A program made the translations under genes and the position numbers. Below are positions 11,292 to 24,100 of a stretch of 64,000 bases of DNA, piece by piece. A model generated the notes under the pieces. That model saw nothing but the letters and a program-made list of their open reading frames with translations, did not search any database and was not told the DNA's origin. This DNA is from Collybiopsis luxurians FD-317 M1 (Eukaryota; Basidiomycota; Agaricomycetes; Agaricales; Omphalotaceae). Position 1 is the first letter of the stretch; each line of letters begins with the position of its first letter. The DNA lies in the NCBI GenBank assembly GCA_000827265.1, contig KN834780.1, positions 535,509 to 599,508 of the forward strand. The letters run 5' to 3'.

Positions 11292-12106
11292 ATGCCGCAT
11301 CGTCCGGCTCTGATTATCACTTCCACCACTGCCTCCGACTCTCCTAGCTTCTTTCACCAAGTTCCCTTCCAAGGTGGTACCGCTAGGATGTCTTTAGACG
11401 ACAAATCTGTTCGGAAAAGCTCAGAAACCCCCAAATTATCCGACATTTCACCCTCAGCAAATACTGATGTCCGTGATAATATTCCCTCCAAAGACAAGGC
11501 TTTGGCATCTACCAGTACCGCTAAATCATCTTCTCTTGATAAAGAGTATCTGAAAAAAGAGAATGGTGACCCAGAAGCAGAGGTACGTGTTTTATTATCG
11601 AGATTTTAGTCAATGAGCGAGTGCTTATCACCGATAGACTTCATCGTCAGAAAAGGACGAGATTATCAATATGAGCATTTTCAACCAAATTCTAGAGCTC
11701 GATGAGGACGACACTCACGACTTTTCACGAGAAATGGTGGAGGAGTATTACTCTCAGGCAGCGCAGACGTTTAAAGACATGGATGCCGCTCTGTCAGTCT
11801 TTGATCATCTTCTGAGATTGTTCAAATTCTCGACTGACATTTGGGAATGACAGAGCGAAGAAAGATCTAACGAAATTATCCGATCTCGGTCATTTTCTCA
11901 AAGGCTCTTCCGCTACGCTCGGCGTAACTCGCGTGCAGAACTCATGCGAAAAGATACAGCGATATGGACAGTTACGGGACGAAGAGAAGGGCATCGATCT
12001 CGACAACAAACAAGCGCTGGACTTGATCGCTCAATTAGTCACTCAGGTCAAGAGCGAGTATGCCGCAGCAGAGAAGTGGATGAGAAATTGGTATAAAAGC
12101 GAGTGA
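11292..12106 (+). CDS. YPD1: Histidine-containing phosphotransfer protein, YPD1-like
   Basis: Cytosolic/nuclear relay protein that moves phosphate from hybrid histidine kinases to response regulators (SSK1/SKN7 type in yeast). Introns 11583-11637 and 11793-11853 leave 232 codons. The first about 110 residues are Ser/Lys-rich and probably disordered. The HPt helical bundle follows: SIFNQILELDEDDTHDFSRE, YYSQAAQTFKDMDAAL, then LSDLGHFLKGSSATLGVTRV with the phospho-accepting His encoded near 11891, and a last helix NKQALDLIAQLVTQVKSEY. The start at 11292 is the first ATG; a later ATG (MSLDDKS) would shorten the disordered tail only. Confidence 0.92.
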
Positions 12107-12855
12107 TCTCGTGATATAGCGGAGCGAAAGGAACATTCAGGGTGTCAAATTGTCCTCTTAAACTCCTCGGAGGGGTGGAGAGAAGGATGTTCTGTACGAA
12201 TCGATGGTGAAGATGGTGTTCGAGGAGGATCTGTTGTCCGGGGACCTTATATCCTTGCTTCATTCCGTCTATTCGCCCTATACGGGAACAGGAATACGTC
12301 CTGAATCTTTTATTATTCGATGCAAACCAAGTTAAAACTTTCATGATGGAGAACGAGGATCGATATTGGGTCAGACTAGGAACTGGGCCACGAAATAAAT
12401 TAATACATTTTCATTTCCATCTTGCGCCGAATTGACTTCGGATGATCTTAATTTTTTTGTAGAACGGCGATTTTAGGTTCATCTATATCCGCGTTCCGCA
12501 GTTTTTAACATGTCTACAAGTATCACCCATGATCCTTTTCATTTCCTTTTCCTTCTACCACGAACTCTTGTTCAACTTAACTTTATGTGACACCCCGATT
12601 ATATATACGTCTCTTCTCTTCTTTTCATCGTTTTGGGAATGCAATTCCCATTCTATCCGTCATTTCGCATTAGTCCATTGCTATCGATTGTTACAGCTGA
12701 TTTATGTATCCTTGCAATAATCTTCGAAGAACTACATGTAATACTCACTGCCCACCAATCGCGCCATGTACGGCCCGCAACTGATTGTATATGTACTTGA
12801 ATATTACTCTTTACTGTCTCTATTCACTCACTTGAGGCTAGATCACGAAACTATT
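12107..12855. other. Convergent intergenic region
   Basis: Lies between two 3' ends (YPD1-like and kinase). AT-rich, with no supported coding region; it should hold both polyadenylation regions. Confidence 0.5.
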
Positions 12856-15007
12856 TTATTCTGAAATATAGAATGACAGAAAACAGGAGAGCTCCCGTGC
12901 ACTAGGGCGTCTAGATGGAGCTGGATCCCAGCAACCATGAATCAATTCTGGGATGTCAGCTGAAATTTCTGCCAATGCAATAGGAATGTCAGGTCGGCGG
13001 CCCAGGAGTACTTGAACGATCACTGCCACTTCATATGGGATGTCCGAAAATGGTACTTTTCCGGAGAATACCTGTCATAATACACAGTAAGTATGTTGGG
13101 ATAGGGCTCGTGTTAAAAGAGGGGGTGATAGCTCACCTCCACCATTGTACACCCAAAGGCATACATATCCCGAGCAGTAGGTTCAATCAAATGGAATAGT
13201 TCGGGGTTCAATATCTCGGGTGCCATCCAACGGACTGAACCGCGAGTGGTGGATGGAGTATCGGAAGCGCTGGCGGATTCCGATACGATAGCAAGTCCGA
13301 AGTCGGCTAGACAGCATCGCATATCATCTGTGACTAGGATATTGGCCTTGAAGACAGATACAATCAGTTTGTGTTAAAAGATGAACCATTCTTTCGCTCA
13401 CGCCACGTATATCTCCGTGTATGATTGGGGGATCCAGCCCATGGAGATACTGTAACCCATTGGCAACTTGGGAAATCTAAAAAAAAAATTCAGGAGGTCA
13501 ATAGGCGCTTGATTAATTAGAGTCAAAGGACGAGCACGCGTACCCAAGGAAGCCGGTCCTGTTCCGGATGCTCTTCTAAATAGGACATGATATTTCCATT
13601 CTGCATCCACGGGGAAACGAAGCAATAACTCGGATAGAATATCTCTCGATTCACTCCGATGAATGGTAGAACATTTGGGTGATCTAATTGCTTCCATACT
13701 AATGCTTCTTCGCAAAATTCCTGTTAGATGCGGAAGCGTAACCTATGTATAAGTCGCAAGTAACAAACGAGGAGATCGAAATCCCAAGCAGTTTTGTATA
13801 CTTACCTTGAGCACCCATTTACCAACATCCCCATCCGAAGTGAATATCCTCAGTACCTTGAGACATACGTCTCCGTTGTTGAATCGTCCTCTCCAGATAT
13901 CCTGTAGTACGGGAAAAAAAAACAAAACAAAACAAAACAAAAGACGACTTTAAAGACCACTATAGACTGAATCCACGGCTTAAACACGTACAGCAAACCC
14001 TCCACCCGAAACTGCATGCCTACCCACTCGTACCGCTTCCTCGACGTAGAAAGAATTCGGAAGGACACCAAATGTTTTTGCTAGTAAGCGTAAAGCCTTT
14101 AGACACCGTCGTCTATATTGTGATGTGTAGTTTTCCTATAATAAAAATACCACGCATAAGCATTTGAGCAATGTTTTCATCGGGACTTGGATCGAAACAA
14201 CTCTACTCCGCAGGACGTACCTCTCTCCGAAAGTCTATGACATGATGCGTAGTGCTCAACAGCTGAATCTGCCTCGATTCATCAAGTTCCTAACCCAATC
14301 AAAGAGAAAGCATTATATCATCTGGTTCAGCGAACTTTTGATCTCGCTAACCCTCTGCAATAACTCCATCACATATGCTGCCCATTCCGACCCAAGCTCC
14401 CAGAGCCACTTCCATTTCCATGAATCCAAAACCTCCGACATGACGAGGGCGCGCAGTCGTGCGGTATCGTATACGAGTACAAGGTCTAGAGAAGAATCCG
14501 AGTCGGCTCTGAGGCTGGAAATTGCGCAGATTTCGTCTCCGGATTTTCTTGTTGTGACTAGGATGAATATAGTATCTCCTTCTACGGAGATACTCCGTAT
14601 TGAGGTGTAGTCTTTCATGAATGCAATAAAGTGGTGCATTAATGGTGGGCAGTACATTTTAAATAGCCGTTCGGCGCGTCTGATTGTTTGGAGGACGTTC
14701 CATCTACATGAAAGATAGAGTCAGGGAGAGAACGATGGAATGAAATGGATGAGATTCCTAATTAGGTATTTTACCTAGTGAAGATCCAGTCATTTATGAT
14801 TTCCGAGAGTGGAGAGAGGATCATTGGGTCCTGAGAGCAAAGCTCGCCAATTTCAAAGAGAAATTCCATGCTGTATTCTAGTAGGTGACTCCCAACAAGG
14901 ATGTCTGGAGAGTAGTACGTGGACTGCGCAATAGGTATCCAGTCTAGCCAATGGGTCGCTCGCGTGTGTTGATAGGGGGATTCAGAGGCGATCTTCAAGG
15001 TTAGCAT
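12856..15007 (-). CDS. Protein kinase with unrecognised N-terminal region
   Basis: Spliced gene. About 300 N-terminal residues (from MLTLKIASESPYQH through a helical part, AYVMELLQR) precede the kinase domain. Kinase motifs in order: glycine loop GRHAVSGGGFADIWRGRF; beta3 lysine in VCLKVLRIF; alphaC EFCEEALVWKQLDHPNVLPF; catalytic loop IIHGDIRGANILV; CLADFGLAI; SVRWMAPEIL; YAFGCTMVEVFSGKVPFSDI; final GCWDPAPSRRPSARELSCFL. The catalytic Asp, Lys, Asn and DFG Asp are present, so it should be active even though the usual HRD is HGD, a variant common in Agaricomycete TKL-like kinases. Intron donors include 13131 (GTGAGC) and the GTACGT near 13990. The exact 5' end and one junction near 14330 are uncertain. 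Substrate unknown. Confidence 0.85.
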
Positions 15008-16010
15008 ACCTGGGGTCTGAGAGAGAGGGGGTCTGAGAGAGAGGAGGACGGGAGAGGGGAGCAAAGGGGGAGGACCAGCACTGTTCTTTTTTGGCTTTTA
15101 GGGTGAGATTTAAGTATGTTGAAGTATGGGCTATTAGTACGTACGACTCAAATTAAAAGCCCTGCATTTCGGAACTGGTGTTGATGATGATGTTTTTATA
15201 TTGATGTGAGGTTGGTGATGTATTGTTCCCGGCGTACTTACCAACAGTGTACTTAATGAAAACCGGTACCATCAGATACTTAGCACAGGGACAAGACCAG
15301 CAAGCAAGCGCCTGCAAAAGCTGTTGAGGCTGAATAATGATAATGATAATACAGTAGGGTTATGTATCTGCGCAGATGATTAAAAATCAGATTTTGAGGC
15401 GGATCGGAAGGTTGGGCGTTGTATACCTGTATTTAGATATCTCGAAAGGGTAAAATTCAGAGTCGAGCACAGTGTTAGAAACAGCCAGTATAATCACACT
15501 TGGGCCGAAGTGGTCCCAAGAAGATCTTTACACATCTTGAATTGATATCGTCACAACAAGCTGGAAGTGGATTGAGACATCGTTTCCTGCCCAGCAACGT
15601 CGCAATTAAGGCCTTATAAACAAGAATCGAGTACCAGGAGCGAGATGCTGGCTAGCTGGGTTATCCGATTGCGAGAAAACCGGAGAGACGAGCCGTTTGA
15701 ATAGGTGGTCAGCCTGGTGTTGAGCAACTTGAAAAGGTGTACATGTATTCTCGTGAATACGCTGGTGAACGACGTGGACCACGACAGGTGTCAATGGTAA
15801 ACATGGCCGCGACAGGAACTGTGATTGAGCACCGCTGAGAGCGGCTGCGCTGCGGTATCATATACATAGCAGCCTATAGAAGCTCAGGGTAACTGGGTAA
15901 GGTATACAAGTTAACGCCCGTCGCCCACAGAGGGGCAATGTATTATCTTATCTTATCTATGAAGTCACCGTTCTCACAGACCGGCGTTCCGCCACGGACC
16001 TCCGCCCACG
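15008..16010. other. Intergenic, no gene seen
   Basis: Divergent promoter region between the kinase (leftward) and the lyase gene (rightward). A CT-rich tract at 15010-15070 (plus-strand GAGAGAGAGG repeats) sits just upstream of the kinase start and may act as its initiator region. Nothing coding is supported. Confidence 0.5.
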
Positions 16011-17778
16011 ATGTTCACGACGACGAGGACGACGAGGACGACGAGGACGATACCGAGATTACATTCTCTCTTACATCGTCACCGCCACCACAGTACTCTC
16101 CGCCGCTCATACCTCTACGTTCCGTCTTCGTCCTCCAAATTACTCGAGAAAACCCTTTCCTTTACCCCTTCATCTAGTCCCGATGTCATTATATACGACT
16201 TGGAAGACAGCGTATCTCCCAAGAAAGAGGACAAAGAAGGTGCCCGGGACCGTTTAAGGGGGTTTCTACAAGTACGTGTACAGCTCTGAGATCGATTTGA
16301 TACTGAACATCCACAACCTTAGCAACCAAACATTCCTGATCCCGAACGTATAGCCGTTCGTATAAACGATGTTAATTCACCGTTTTTTGCCGAGGACGTG
16401 AAGCAAATTGTAAGTTTGCGCGGTCTGTTTAGGCTATCTTTCTTTCTTTTTAACTTGACTAAATCGTATGTTGGTTATTGATGTAGCTATCTCTTCCTCA
16501 AATTCGAAGTCTCATTTTACCCAAAATCGATTCTGCGCACGATTTACATTACGTTTCGCGCCATCTAAATCAAGTATACCAATCCCTTCCCAGTTCGTAC
16601 GAGTGAGTTGCGTTTCGCACAATCATCTAACGTTGCCATTCAAAGTGCTCTATATACAACAGTCGTGCGGCCCCCCTCCGAATTATCCCATCCATTGAAT
16701 CGCCCCAGGCCCTCATAAACCTTACCTCCATTGGCTCATGGAAATCGGACTTTGGTGAAATGCAAGGAGGTAAAGTGAGTGGGCTGTTGTTCGCTGCAGA
16801 GGATTGTAGGTCAAATTCTCTCATGCCTCTTCATCGAGTCCATTCCTCGTTTGTTTATTCGTGCACTCCGTACTGTTAACTTTCCGGCGGTTGATAGTAG
16901 TTCCTTTCGTCTTCCTGTCCTCCATTCCCTCTTCCAACCGTATCTCCCTTACGAATTCTGAACTTCCTACTGGCCACCACACTTTCATTCATTCCTTCTG
17001 CTTCTTCAAACCAATACTAACTCCTCACCTCATCCAGACTGCGCATCCACATCCATAATCCGAACTCGTTCTCGGCAAGAACTCTTATACACCCGATCCC
17101 AAATCGCCATCGCCGCTCGGGCATTTGGGTTGGAAGGGATCGATATGGTGTGTATACACTATAAAGACCTGGAATACCTCAAGGACGAATGTGAGGATGG
17201 GAGGAGGTTGGGGTTTTCGGGCAAGGTACGGAACGCTCTCAAAACTTTTGACCGTCCATCGAAATTAAAATCTTTTTGGCAATAGCAAGCGATCCATCCT
17301 TCTCAAGTCGAAACTATCCAGAAGACATTTGTTCCCACTGAGAAGGGTATGTGTGTTGTTCTGTTTTGTTTTCCATTCGTTTTCTTTCCTTGTTCCCACC
17401 TCCTTGGTTGGTGGAGTGGGTTCCAAACCATAGATGCTGATACTTCTCTCTCCCCCGTTCTACATAGAAATACGCCGTGCCGCTCTCATCCTCGCCTCGA
17501 TGAAATCCGCACACGACTCGGCTAAAGGTGCGATTGGGTTGGAGGGAGAGATGATTGATGCTCCGATGATTAAACAGGTCAGTTTCGGTTCTTTAGGCAT
17601 TTTCTGTGCTTTCTTCTGTGTCGCGTCGTCGTCCCTTTTTTCACCCTTCCCGCCTTTTTTATCGTTTCCCGGTTCTCCTCTTGACGTTTCTCAACAAAAT
17701 GTTTTTGTTTAGGCGGAGAAGATTATTCAAATTGCGAAAGAAGCTGGGTTGGAGATACCTGTTCCTAAGGCTAACTAG
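16011..17778 (+). CDS. CitE/CLYBL-type lyase (HpcH/HpaI aldolase family), probably mitochondrial
   Basis: Introns 16272-16322, 16410-16486, 16574-16645, 16806-17037, 17226-17285, 17347-17467 and 17578-17712 leave 339 codons. The N-terminus is Arg/Thr/His-rich, partly from a GACGACGAG triplet run, and fits a mitochondrial presequence. Family blocks: RRSYLYVPSSSSKLLEK, PDVIIYDLEDSVSPKKED, RIAVRINDVNSPFF, RSLILPKIDSAHDL, LRIIPSIESPQALINL, GLLFAAEDYCA, RTRSRQELLYTRSQIAIAAR, GKQAIHPSQVETIQ and KGAIGLEGEMIDAPMIKQAE. Human CLYBL cleaves citramalyl-CoA and makes malate from glyoxylate and acetyl-CoA; the fungal substrate is inferred. The GTATAC donor at 16574 was chosen by phase; a nearby GTGAGT donor would break the frame. 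Confidence 0.88.
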
Positions 17779-19330
17779 TAAGATCTCAACGCTCAACCTG
17801 GAAATCGAAATGAAGAAGATCGTGTATTTGTCCATGGAAATTTGTACGACATTTATTATGTACATGTTCGAGTATACCCTGAATGGTTTGGAAAACGGCA
17901 TACTATGAAAGGGATGCAACATGTTACGGTCAATGTCGCTCGCGATTCTTGGTGTAGCCCAGGCCGTCATTAATATCAGAGGCGAATTACGAGGAGGACC
18001 CTGCTTGCCTACTTTGGCTCTTTATTCCCTATCACTGCCTTTGGATGTTGGACGATTCGGAAATTTATGTAGGACGTGTCATAGGGCAGTCCAGAAATTC
18101 TTCAATCTCATACCGGCGCTCGGTCATTTCCATTCCATTCAAGTAGGAATGATCATTTACGGAATGCGAATAGGGATAATGATTTAGCTATTGTTAACAT
18201 TTTGAGGGCGTCATTGCGACTGTCAGAGCTCTGAGGGTTGAGTGGCCTTGGCGTGTCAAGACTCCAGGCAAGTGCAGGCAATCAAGAAAGGTAGATACTA
18301 AACGCTGATTCGTTTAAGTACTTGCCACCCCGAGTTTTGGGTTCTTCACATGTTGGTTCCCAGAGAGGGCACGAGTCTCAGTACGCAGACTTCAGTCACC
18401 GGGCAGAACATGCCTTCCAAGTGACCCACTAGGCACCCCTAGTCCATATACGATCGACGCGATTTAGCGCTATAAAAAAACCGTGCATACGTTGTACAAC
18501 GTATGATGTATCGGCTTTTCATAGCCTTGCCCCCATTCAGTTGCCTCCAGTCATGGTCTGGTCATCGTCAGCAAGTTTTCGTTGGGGCGGTCATTTCTTC
18601 CCTTGCAGTGCATCTATCATCCAGTGTCGGTGTTTTTTATGTTGAATTTTAATTTTCCCGAACGTTCAAGCGGCGGTTCCAGAAGCTCCTAGAGTTGGCA
18701 CTACGCAGGCTTTCCGCCGTTTGGCCTTGCCCGGGACCCGATATCTCCAAAGTCATTAGTTCCACTAGCAACTTGTTATATCCGGTCTCGTCGCTGTGTA
18801 TGAGTGAAGGGGGGTGCACTGGACGTAGTGAACAATCGACGCTAAGCCACGCTTTGCCGAGCCAGCTGATATCAAAGTTCGGGCGAGAAAGACGTATCAT
18901 GATCATCTGGAGATCAGCTGAGGTGTTCCGAAGGAATTATGGTCTGATAGTGTCTGATAGATACTTGGGGTACGGAATTCCTCAGCCACATATTTACTTT
19001 GACCAACATAAAATAATGGCACTATAATGCACTGTGTGATGCATAGCAAGCAGCCCTTCAGCAAGTCGGACAGATGGAAATGATCGGAAGTACATAAAAT
19101 AATAATAATTGAGTTGAAACAAATGGTGTCAGCAGCTGTGCGCTATGCGTAATCTGATTCCGATTTCCGGGGGCCTTGCTGGTTTGGAGTCGTATAAAGG
19201 CGAGCACATTGCAGCCCATCGGTCCCCCAGTGCTCGTCGCTCCCCCCAGTTGAAGCAGTTGAAGCAGTTCATAGCTTCTAGTCCCTCCATCCATCCCCAC
19301 TGTTCACGCACCCCACTTCTCCCTTCAATA
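17779..19330. other. Intergenic, with a perfect palindrome and one small open frame
   Basis: No conserved gene. It contains a TATAAAAAAA run near 18472, a perfect 20-bp palindrome at 18486-18505 and a 49-codon open frame (18503-18652) that starts inside the palindrome. A TATAAA at about 19193 precedes the third KRE9-like gene by about 140 bp. Confidence 0.5.
18486..18505. promoter_or_regulatory. Perfect 20-bp palindrome
   Basis: CATACGTTGTACAACGTATG is its own reverse complement. It lies about 10 bp after a TATAAAA run. A dimeric transcription-factor site is possible but not shown. Confidence 0.4.
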
Positions 19331-19872
19331 ATGATGATGTCCGCCATGAAGAACTATTTCGCATTTTTCCTCTTTACGATCCTCTTTACGATTTCCAACG
19401 CTTTCCCCGTCTCTCTTCTCCGGCGCGACGTCTTCGTCCCTCCCATCACTTATCCGACCAACACGACTGTGTGGAACAAGGGAGAGGTGCACAATGTTAC
19501 TTGGGACGTCTCTCAGGCCCCTGTCAACATCACGAACAAGTTTGGTAGGATCCAGCTTCGCTCTGGAGGCCTCACGACTCCTTGTACGTTCATGCCGTAT
19601 TCTCCTTCACACGTTTGGTCTAAATTACTTTTTCATGATGTAATAGTGATCCTCGCCGATGGCTTTGACATCCTCCTTGGAACCTACCCCGTTACTGTTC
19701 CTTGGGTCATCACTGGCGAATATCAGTTAGTCTGTGAGTTATCAGAAACATCTTTATTACTCCTTAGACGGACGCTTACTCTACCCTTTCCTTCCTTTCT
19801 TCTTCGATAACAGTGTTCGGAGATTCTGGCAACTTTAGTCCCGAATTCACTATCAACGGCTCTCCTCAGTAA
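19331..19872 (+). CDS. Small secreted KRE9/KNH1-like protein, copy 3
   Basis: Introns 19584-19646 and 19734-19813 leave 132 codons. The signal peptide begins at one of three tandem ATGs (MMMSAMKNYFAFFLF) and ends near ISNAFP; a possible dibasic site (LLRRD) follows, as in processed fungal secreted proteins. The domain reads VFVPPITYPTNTTVWNKGEV, VTWDVSQAPVNITNKFGRI, LADGFDILLGTYPVTVPWVI and VLFGDSGNFSPEFTINGSPQ. The first intron of copies 1 and 2 (inside the VTW-DVS codons) is cleanly absent here. The frame is open upstream to 19145, but that part lacks a secretion signal. Confidence 0.85.
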
Positions 19873-20164
19873 GGGGTGGGATTACCCCTCCGAACTAGGG
19901 TTATTGTCTCGGACAGGCCTTTTCCAAGTACAAGCTGCATTGACGGACATTGGTTGTTGCATTTGACAAAATAATTTGACGGACATGTACAATTGTCATT
20001 GATTCATTGGACATCTTTGTTTTCGTTCGGATACTTTTGCTTCACTTCTTGTATTACTACTACCTTACAACATCGGACACCTTTTACTTTACATTCATAC
20101 AAACAATCAAACAACACAAGTTTCTTATCTTTCCTCTAGGAGCCGAGTGAGTCCTGAAGGTTTT

Positions 20165-20768
20165 TTACTTGACCTCAACCTTGTTCTGTACGCAAGAGCA
20201 AGAAAGGGGGCTCAAAGTCAGAATATGCTCGAAAACTCTAACAACTCATGCATGGAGGATAGGGACCGCGCGTACCTTGTAAAAAGCAACCCACTTTTCG
20301 ATAGGTTTCGCTCTATCGGTGATGACTTCATCGTAGGACCTTTTTTGAGTTGGATTTCAAAGATGAGCTCCGGCAAGGGTATTTAGCGAAGAATACTCAC
20401 CAAGCTACATCCTTTATGTTCTTTCCGGCGACCGTCGCGTTATAAAAGGTGCATGGCCTGTGTCAAACATCAAACATCCGCGTCAGCAACCTCCTCCTTA
20501 TACCTTCATATTATACCGGCTCATTGAAATACTAACCCTTTCCAAGAACACGTATACCTGTCGCATGAGATACAATCGTTAGCGTCCAGTATCCACAGCG
20601 TCGTACGAAACCGCCGCGAAAGTAAGCAGGAGGACAAACTCACGCAGAGTCGGAATCCTTGAAGTATTCCTTCTTCACAGAGTCCGGAGGGAAATAATGG
20701 TTCCCTTCGATAATCTGAGTGTTGTCAGATTCGGCGAGGACGACTCCGTTGAGCGTGGCTTTGGGCAT
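20165..20768 (-). CDS. DUF427 domain protein
   Basis: Five exons (20768-20644, 20557-20537, 20457-20401, 20339-20276, 20185-20165) give exactly 95 codons plus stop. The translation matches the DUF427 family over its whole length: MPKATLNGVVLAESDNTQII, EGNHYFPPDSVKKEYF, YTCSWKGPCTFYN, NIKDVAWSYDE, PIEKWVAFYKNKVEVK. DUF427 proteins are small cytosolic beta proteins of unsettled function. It sits 389 bp beyond the stop of the acyl-CoA ligase on the same strand. Confidence 0.93.
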
Positions 20769-21156
20769 GTTTGTTTGTTAAAGTAGATTAAGAATCAGAT
20801 ACTGCGGTTATCGTGGATGGTGTTCGGATGGTGGTTGAGAAGAGAAGAGAGACATGGGCGGTGAATGTGGCGCACGTATTTATAATCCACAACAGATTCA
20901 CAGCTTCGGAAGATTACCTACTGGTTAGATTACGAACCCAGGTAATGCAAGCGGGTTGAGATCAGTCAGCTCTCGATGTCGCCATAATCGACAGCTACTT
21001 GGTGAAGACATGTAGAACAAATGGCAGTTGATAATCAGAAACGTATGTAAGAGTAGATCGATGGGTTTTAGATATCCAATACATAGCGGGAACGAAAACA
21101 AATCCGCTAGATAAAAGCGTAGATACAGTCCAACGAACATTCTCGGAATCTCAAAA

Positions 21157-24100
21157 TCACAACTTGGCCTTTGCCTTCAGCGGCCTCTTCAACTCCTTCG
21201 CCTTCTCCCTCAACACCCGCCTCAAAAGCTTCCCACTAGGATTCTTCGGGATGATAGGGACAAATTCAACACCACCCACCAATTGTTTATACCGTACTTT
21301 GTTGTCGGCTACGTGCTGCGTGAAGGGTAGGAGGAGGGGGGAGGGACAATCGCAGGATCTCAATACGTGCTCCATTCGTACATCATGACCCTCTTACCTT
21401 CTGTATCGACGCCTTAATCTTCGCGCCTTCCTCGACGCTCCCCTCCGCTCGTTTCGCAGCAGCATCGCTGAGCACCACAAACGCTAGCGGTATCTCCCCA
21501 CCTACAATACATCGTGTTACTGTCAGCCCCCGATCAAGTGGGTCGCGTAAGGGGGATCAAAACTCAACTGTACTCGTCAGGAATACCGACAACGCATGCG
21601 TCTGTAGCAGTAATATCAGACGAGGACAAAAACAACGACCAAGGGTTGGGTCAGAAAAGGAGGAGCTTACCGACAACGTCAGGATGGCCTAGAATGCACC
21701 CTTCCAGCTCGGCCGGTGCGACTTGGAATCCTCGCACTTTCATGATTTCCTGGTCGCAAATGTCGCCGTGTATCAGCACTTGTCCGAACGAGCGAGCGAG
21801 CGAGTAGGGACGGGGGGATAAACGTATTCAACTACTAACCTTAATCCTATCCAATATCCAAATCTCCATATTCCGGTCAATCTTGGCTTCGTCGCCTGTT
21901 CGTACCCACCTATGATTATGATTCAACTAGTCAGCAGCCTAGTACCAAGCAGAAGAGGAGAAACCGTTGCAACGGTTATACTCACCCATCCACAAACGTC
22001 TCTTTCGTCCTGTATGGATCAAAGCGCCCGCGTCAAAAGGTAATCATCCTCAAAGACTCCGAGATGGATTAGACGTACGCTTGTTCGTTATTGTAATACC
22101 CCAGCGCGTTGGACGGACTCCAGATACACAATTCGCCTACCTCGTCAAAAGTCCCATAAGAACCGTCCTGTTTCAGGATCCGAGCTTTGAGGGGTACCAT
22201 AAGAAACGTAATAGTCCGGGTCCAACAAGCACATACCGCGAACACCCGGTTCCAAAACACCAGCGCCGCCCGACGTCCCTCTCTTCTTCGTGATAGGGAA
22301 AGCGCTAACCGACGTACAGGTTTCGGTCATCCCTGCTCATGAAATTGATCGTTCAAAATTTGAGGTGGTAGTAACTCCCAAGTCCACGTACCGTAAGCTT
22401 GCCCGATATGCGCTTCGGGAAAGATGGAGAATATGTCTTCGTTCGTTTCATTTGACAGAGGGGCAGCCCCGGCCATGATGTATCGGACTGAAGAGAGGTT
22501 GTACTTCTTCAATAATTCCTGGTTCTGCGGGGGAAGAGGGAGAAGGGAGGGGGAAGGAGATGTCAGGTCCCGTAAAACGTAAATCGTCCTTCAGTGCAGG
22601 GCACACCTTGCAAAAAAGAACAATGTGTGGTGGGACAACCCTGTATAGCGACCGTCAGCGATACTCGATCCAGTTGGAGAAGAAATCGAAACGGAGACGA
22701 ACATAAGATGTGAGATGCGATATCGAGCGATACTCTTTAGCATATCCTCAAAGTTGAATTTCTCAACGACGACCAGTGATATCTACACGCCGCTGATTAG
22801 TCCTATCAATATCTCTTACTCGGTGCTTGCCCCACTTACTCTGCTATAGAGGATGAAATGAAGCTAGCGAATTCAAGTGTCATCGAAGCTGAGAAGGTCA
22901 GGAGGATCGGTTCCGCACATTCAAGACTAGCCCGTATATGTCTGGGAAAAGGCGTTCAAATTGAGCTCAGGACCGAAAGAAAACTCAAAGTAACTCACGA
23001 TAGAGTGGTAAGACTCCTATTGCAACATCACCGGGTCTAAACCGACGTTCACGCCAGGGGGCGTAGTCCTCGAAGACTTTGAAGTGAACCGCCATTTGAA
23101 TCACGTTGATGATGAGAGAGAAATGAGGGATTGCGACTGCCTGTAAAGAAAGTACAGGGATCAGAAGAAAGGTGACGGAAAATCCAGTTTCGAGCGTTTA
23201 GACCTTCGGTTTACCGGTAGTTCCTACGAAAGGATCAACACATGCGTGATACAGCAAAAGTCATACCCTTGCTCACCGGATGAAAAGCTCAAAAAAGCTA
23301 GCTTCGTCCTGTTATCTATAATAGGTTCTACAAACGCTTTCGGTTTCCCCAGACCTTCGCGAACCAAATCCGAAACGGACAGATAACCTGTGGGATTATC
23401 CCTCGAGGCGATATTAAACACGACGATGCGGTCCAGCGCAATATTGGCAGAACGTGCAGCCGTTACGGCGGTTTCTAGCGCATCAGGATGGACTATAATA
23501 AGTTTGGCTTTGCTAATTTCGATTTGGTAGAGTAATTCTCCCGATGAGTAGTCCGGGTTAGCACCTCTGTGTAATAACGATAACGCGATGTTAGACGTGT
23601 AAGTGTATGTGTATCGCGGCCGAGAACTGGGCTTGGACACGTACGAAACGATCCCTCCCAACCGATGAACGGCCCAAATGGCAATGGGGTAGTCTATACA
23701 GTCCCTGAGCTAACTGAGTATACAACTGAGGACGGAATAAGACATACCGACATTGTTCCGACTGAAGAGAAGAACTGGCAGAACATGGCCGTGAAATTGG
23801 GAGTATAACGTCACAGACCACACATACCGACGTCGTCCAAGCCTGGAGTGAAGGAACAGTGATCAATCGCGCAAACGCAAGGTATACGTGGACGACAGAC
23901 CAATATTGTATCGCGTACTCAAGGCATTAGCAAGGCCAAAAGTACGGGACTTGATCTACGGAATGCACATGAGCCATGTTTGGGTTTACACAAGCAGATC
24001 CAAAGCCGGACCTCATCCAAGCCAATTTGTCTACCCGTTTTATCCTCTATTAACCAAGGATTCCCCGACTCCAAACCATGTACGATCTGTCCATTAGTAA

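Noticed and set aside
16001..16050. GACGACGAG run as a regulatory microsatellite
   Set aside because: Explained as coding for the Thr/Arg-rich N-terminus of the lyase.
18649..18906. 85-codon minus-strand frame
   Set aside because: No start context, motif or splice partner.
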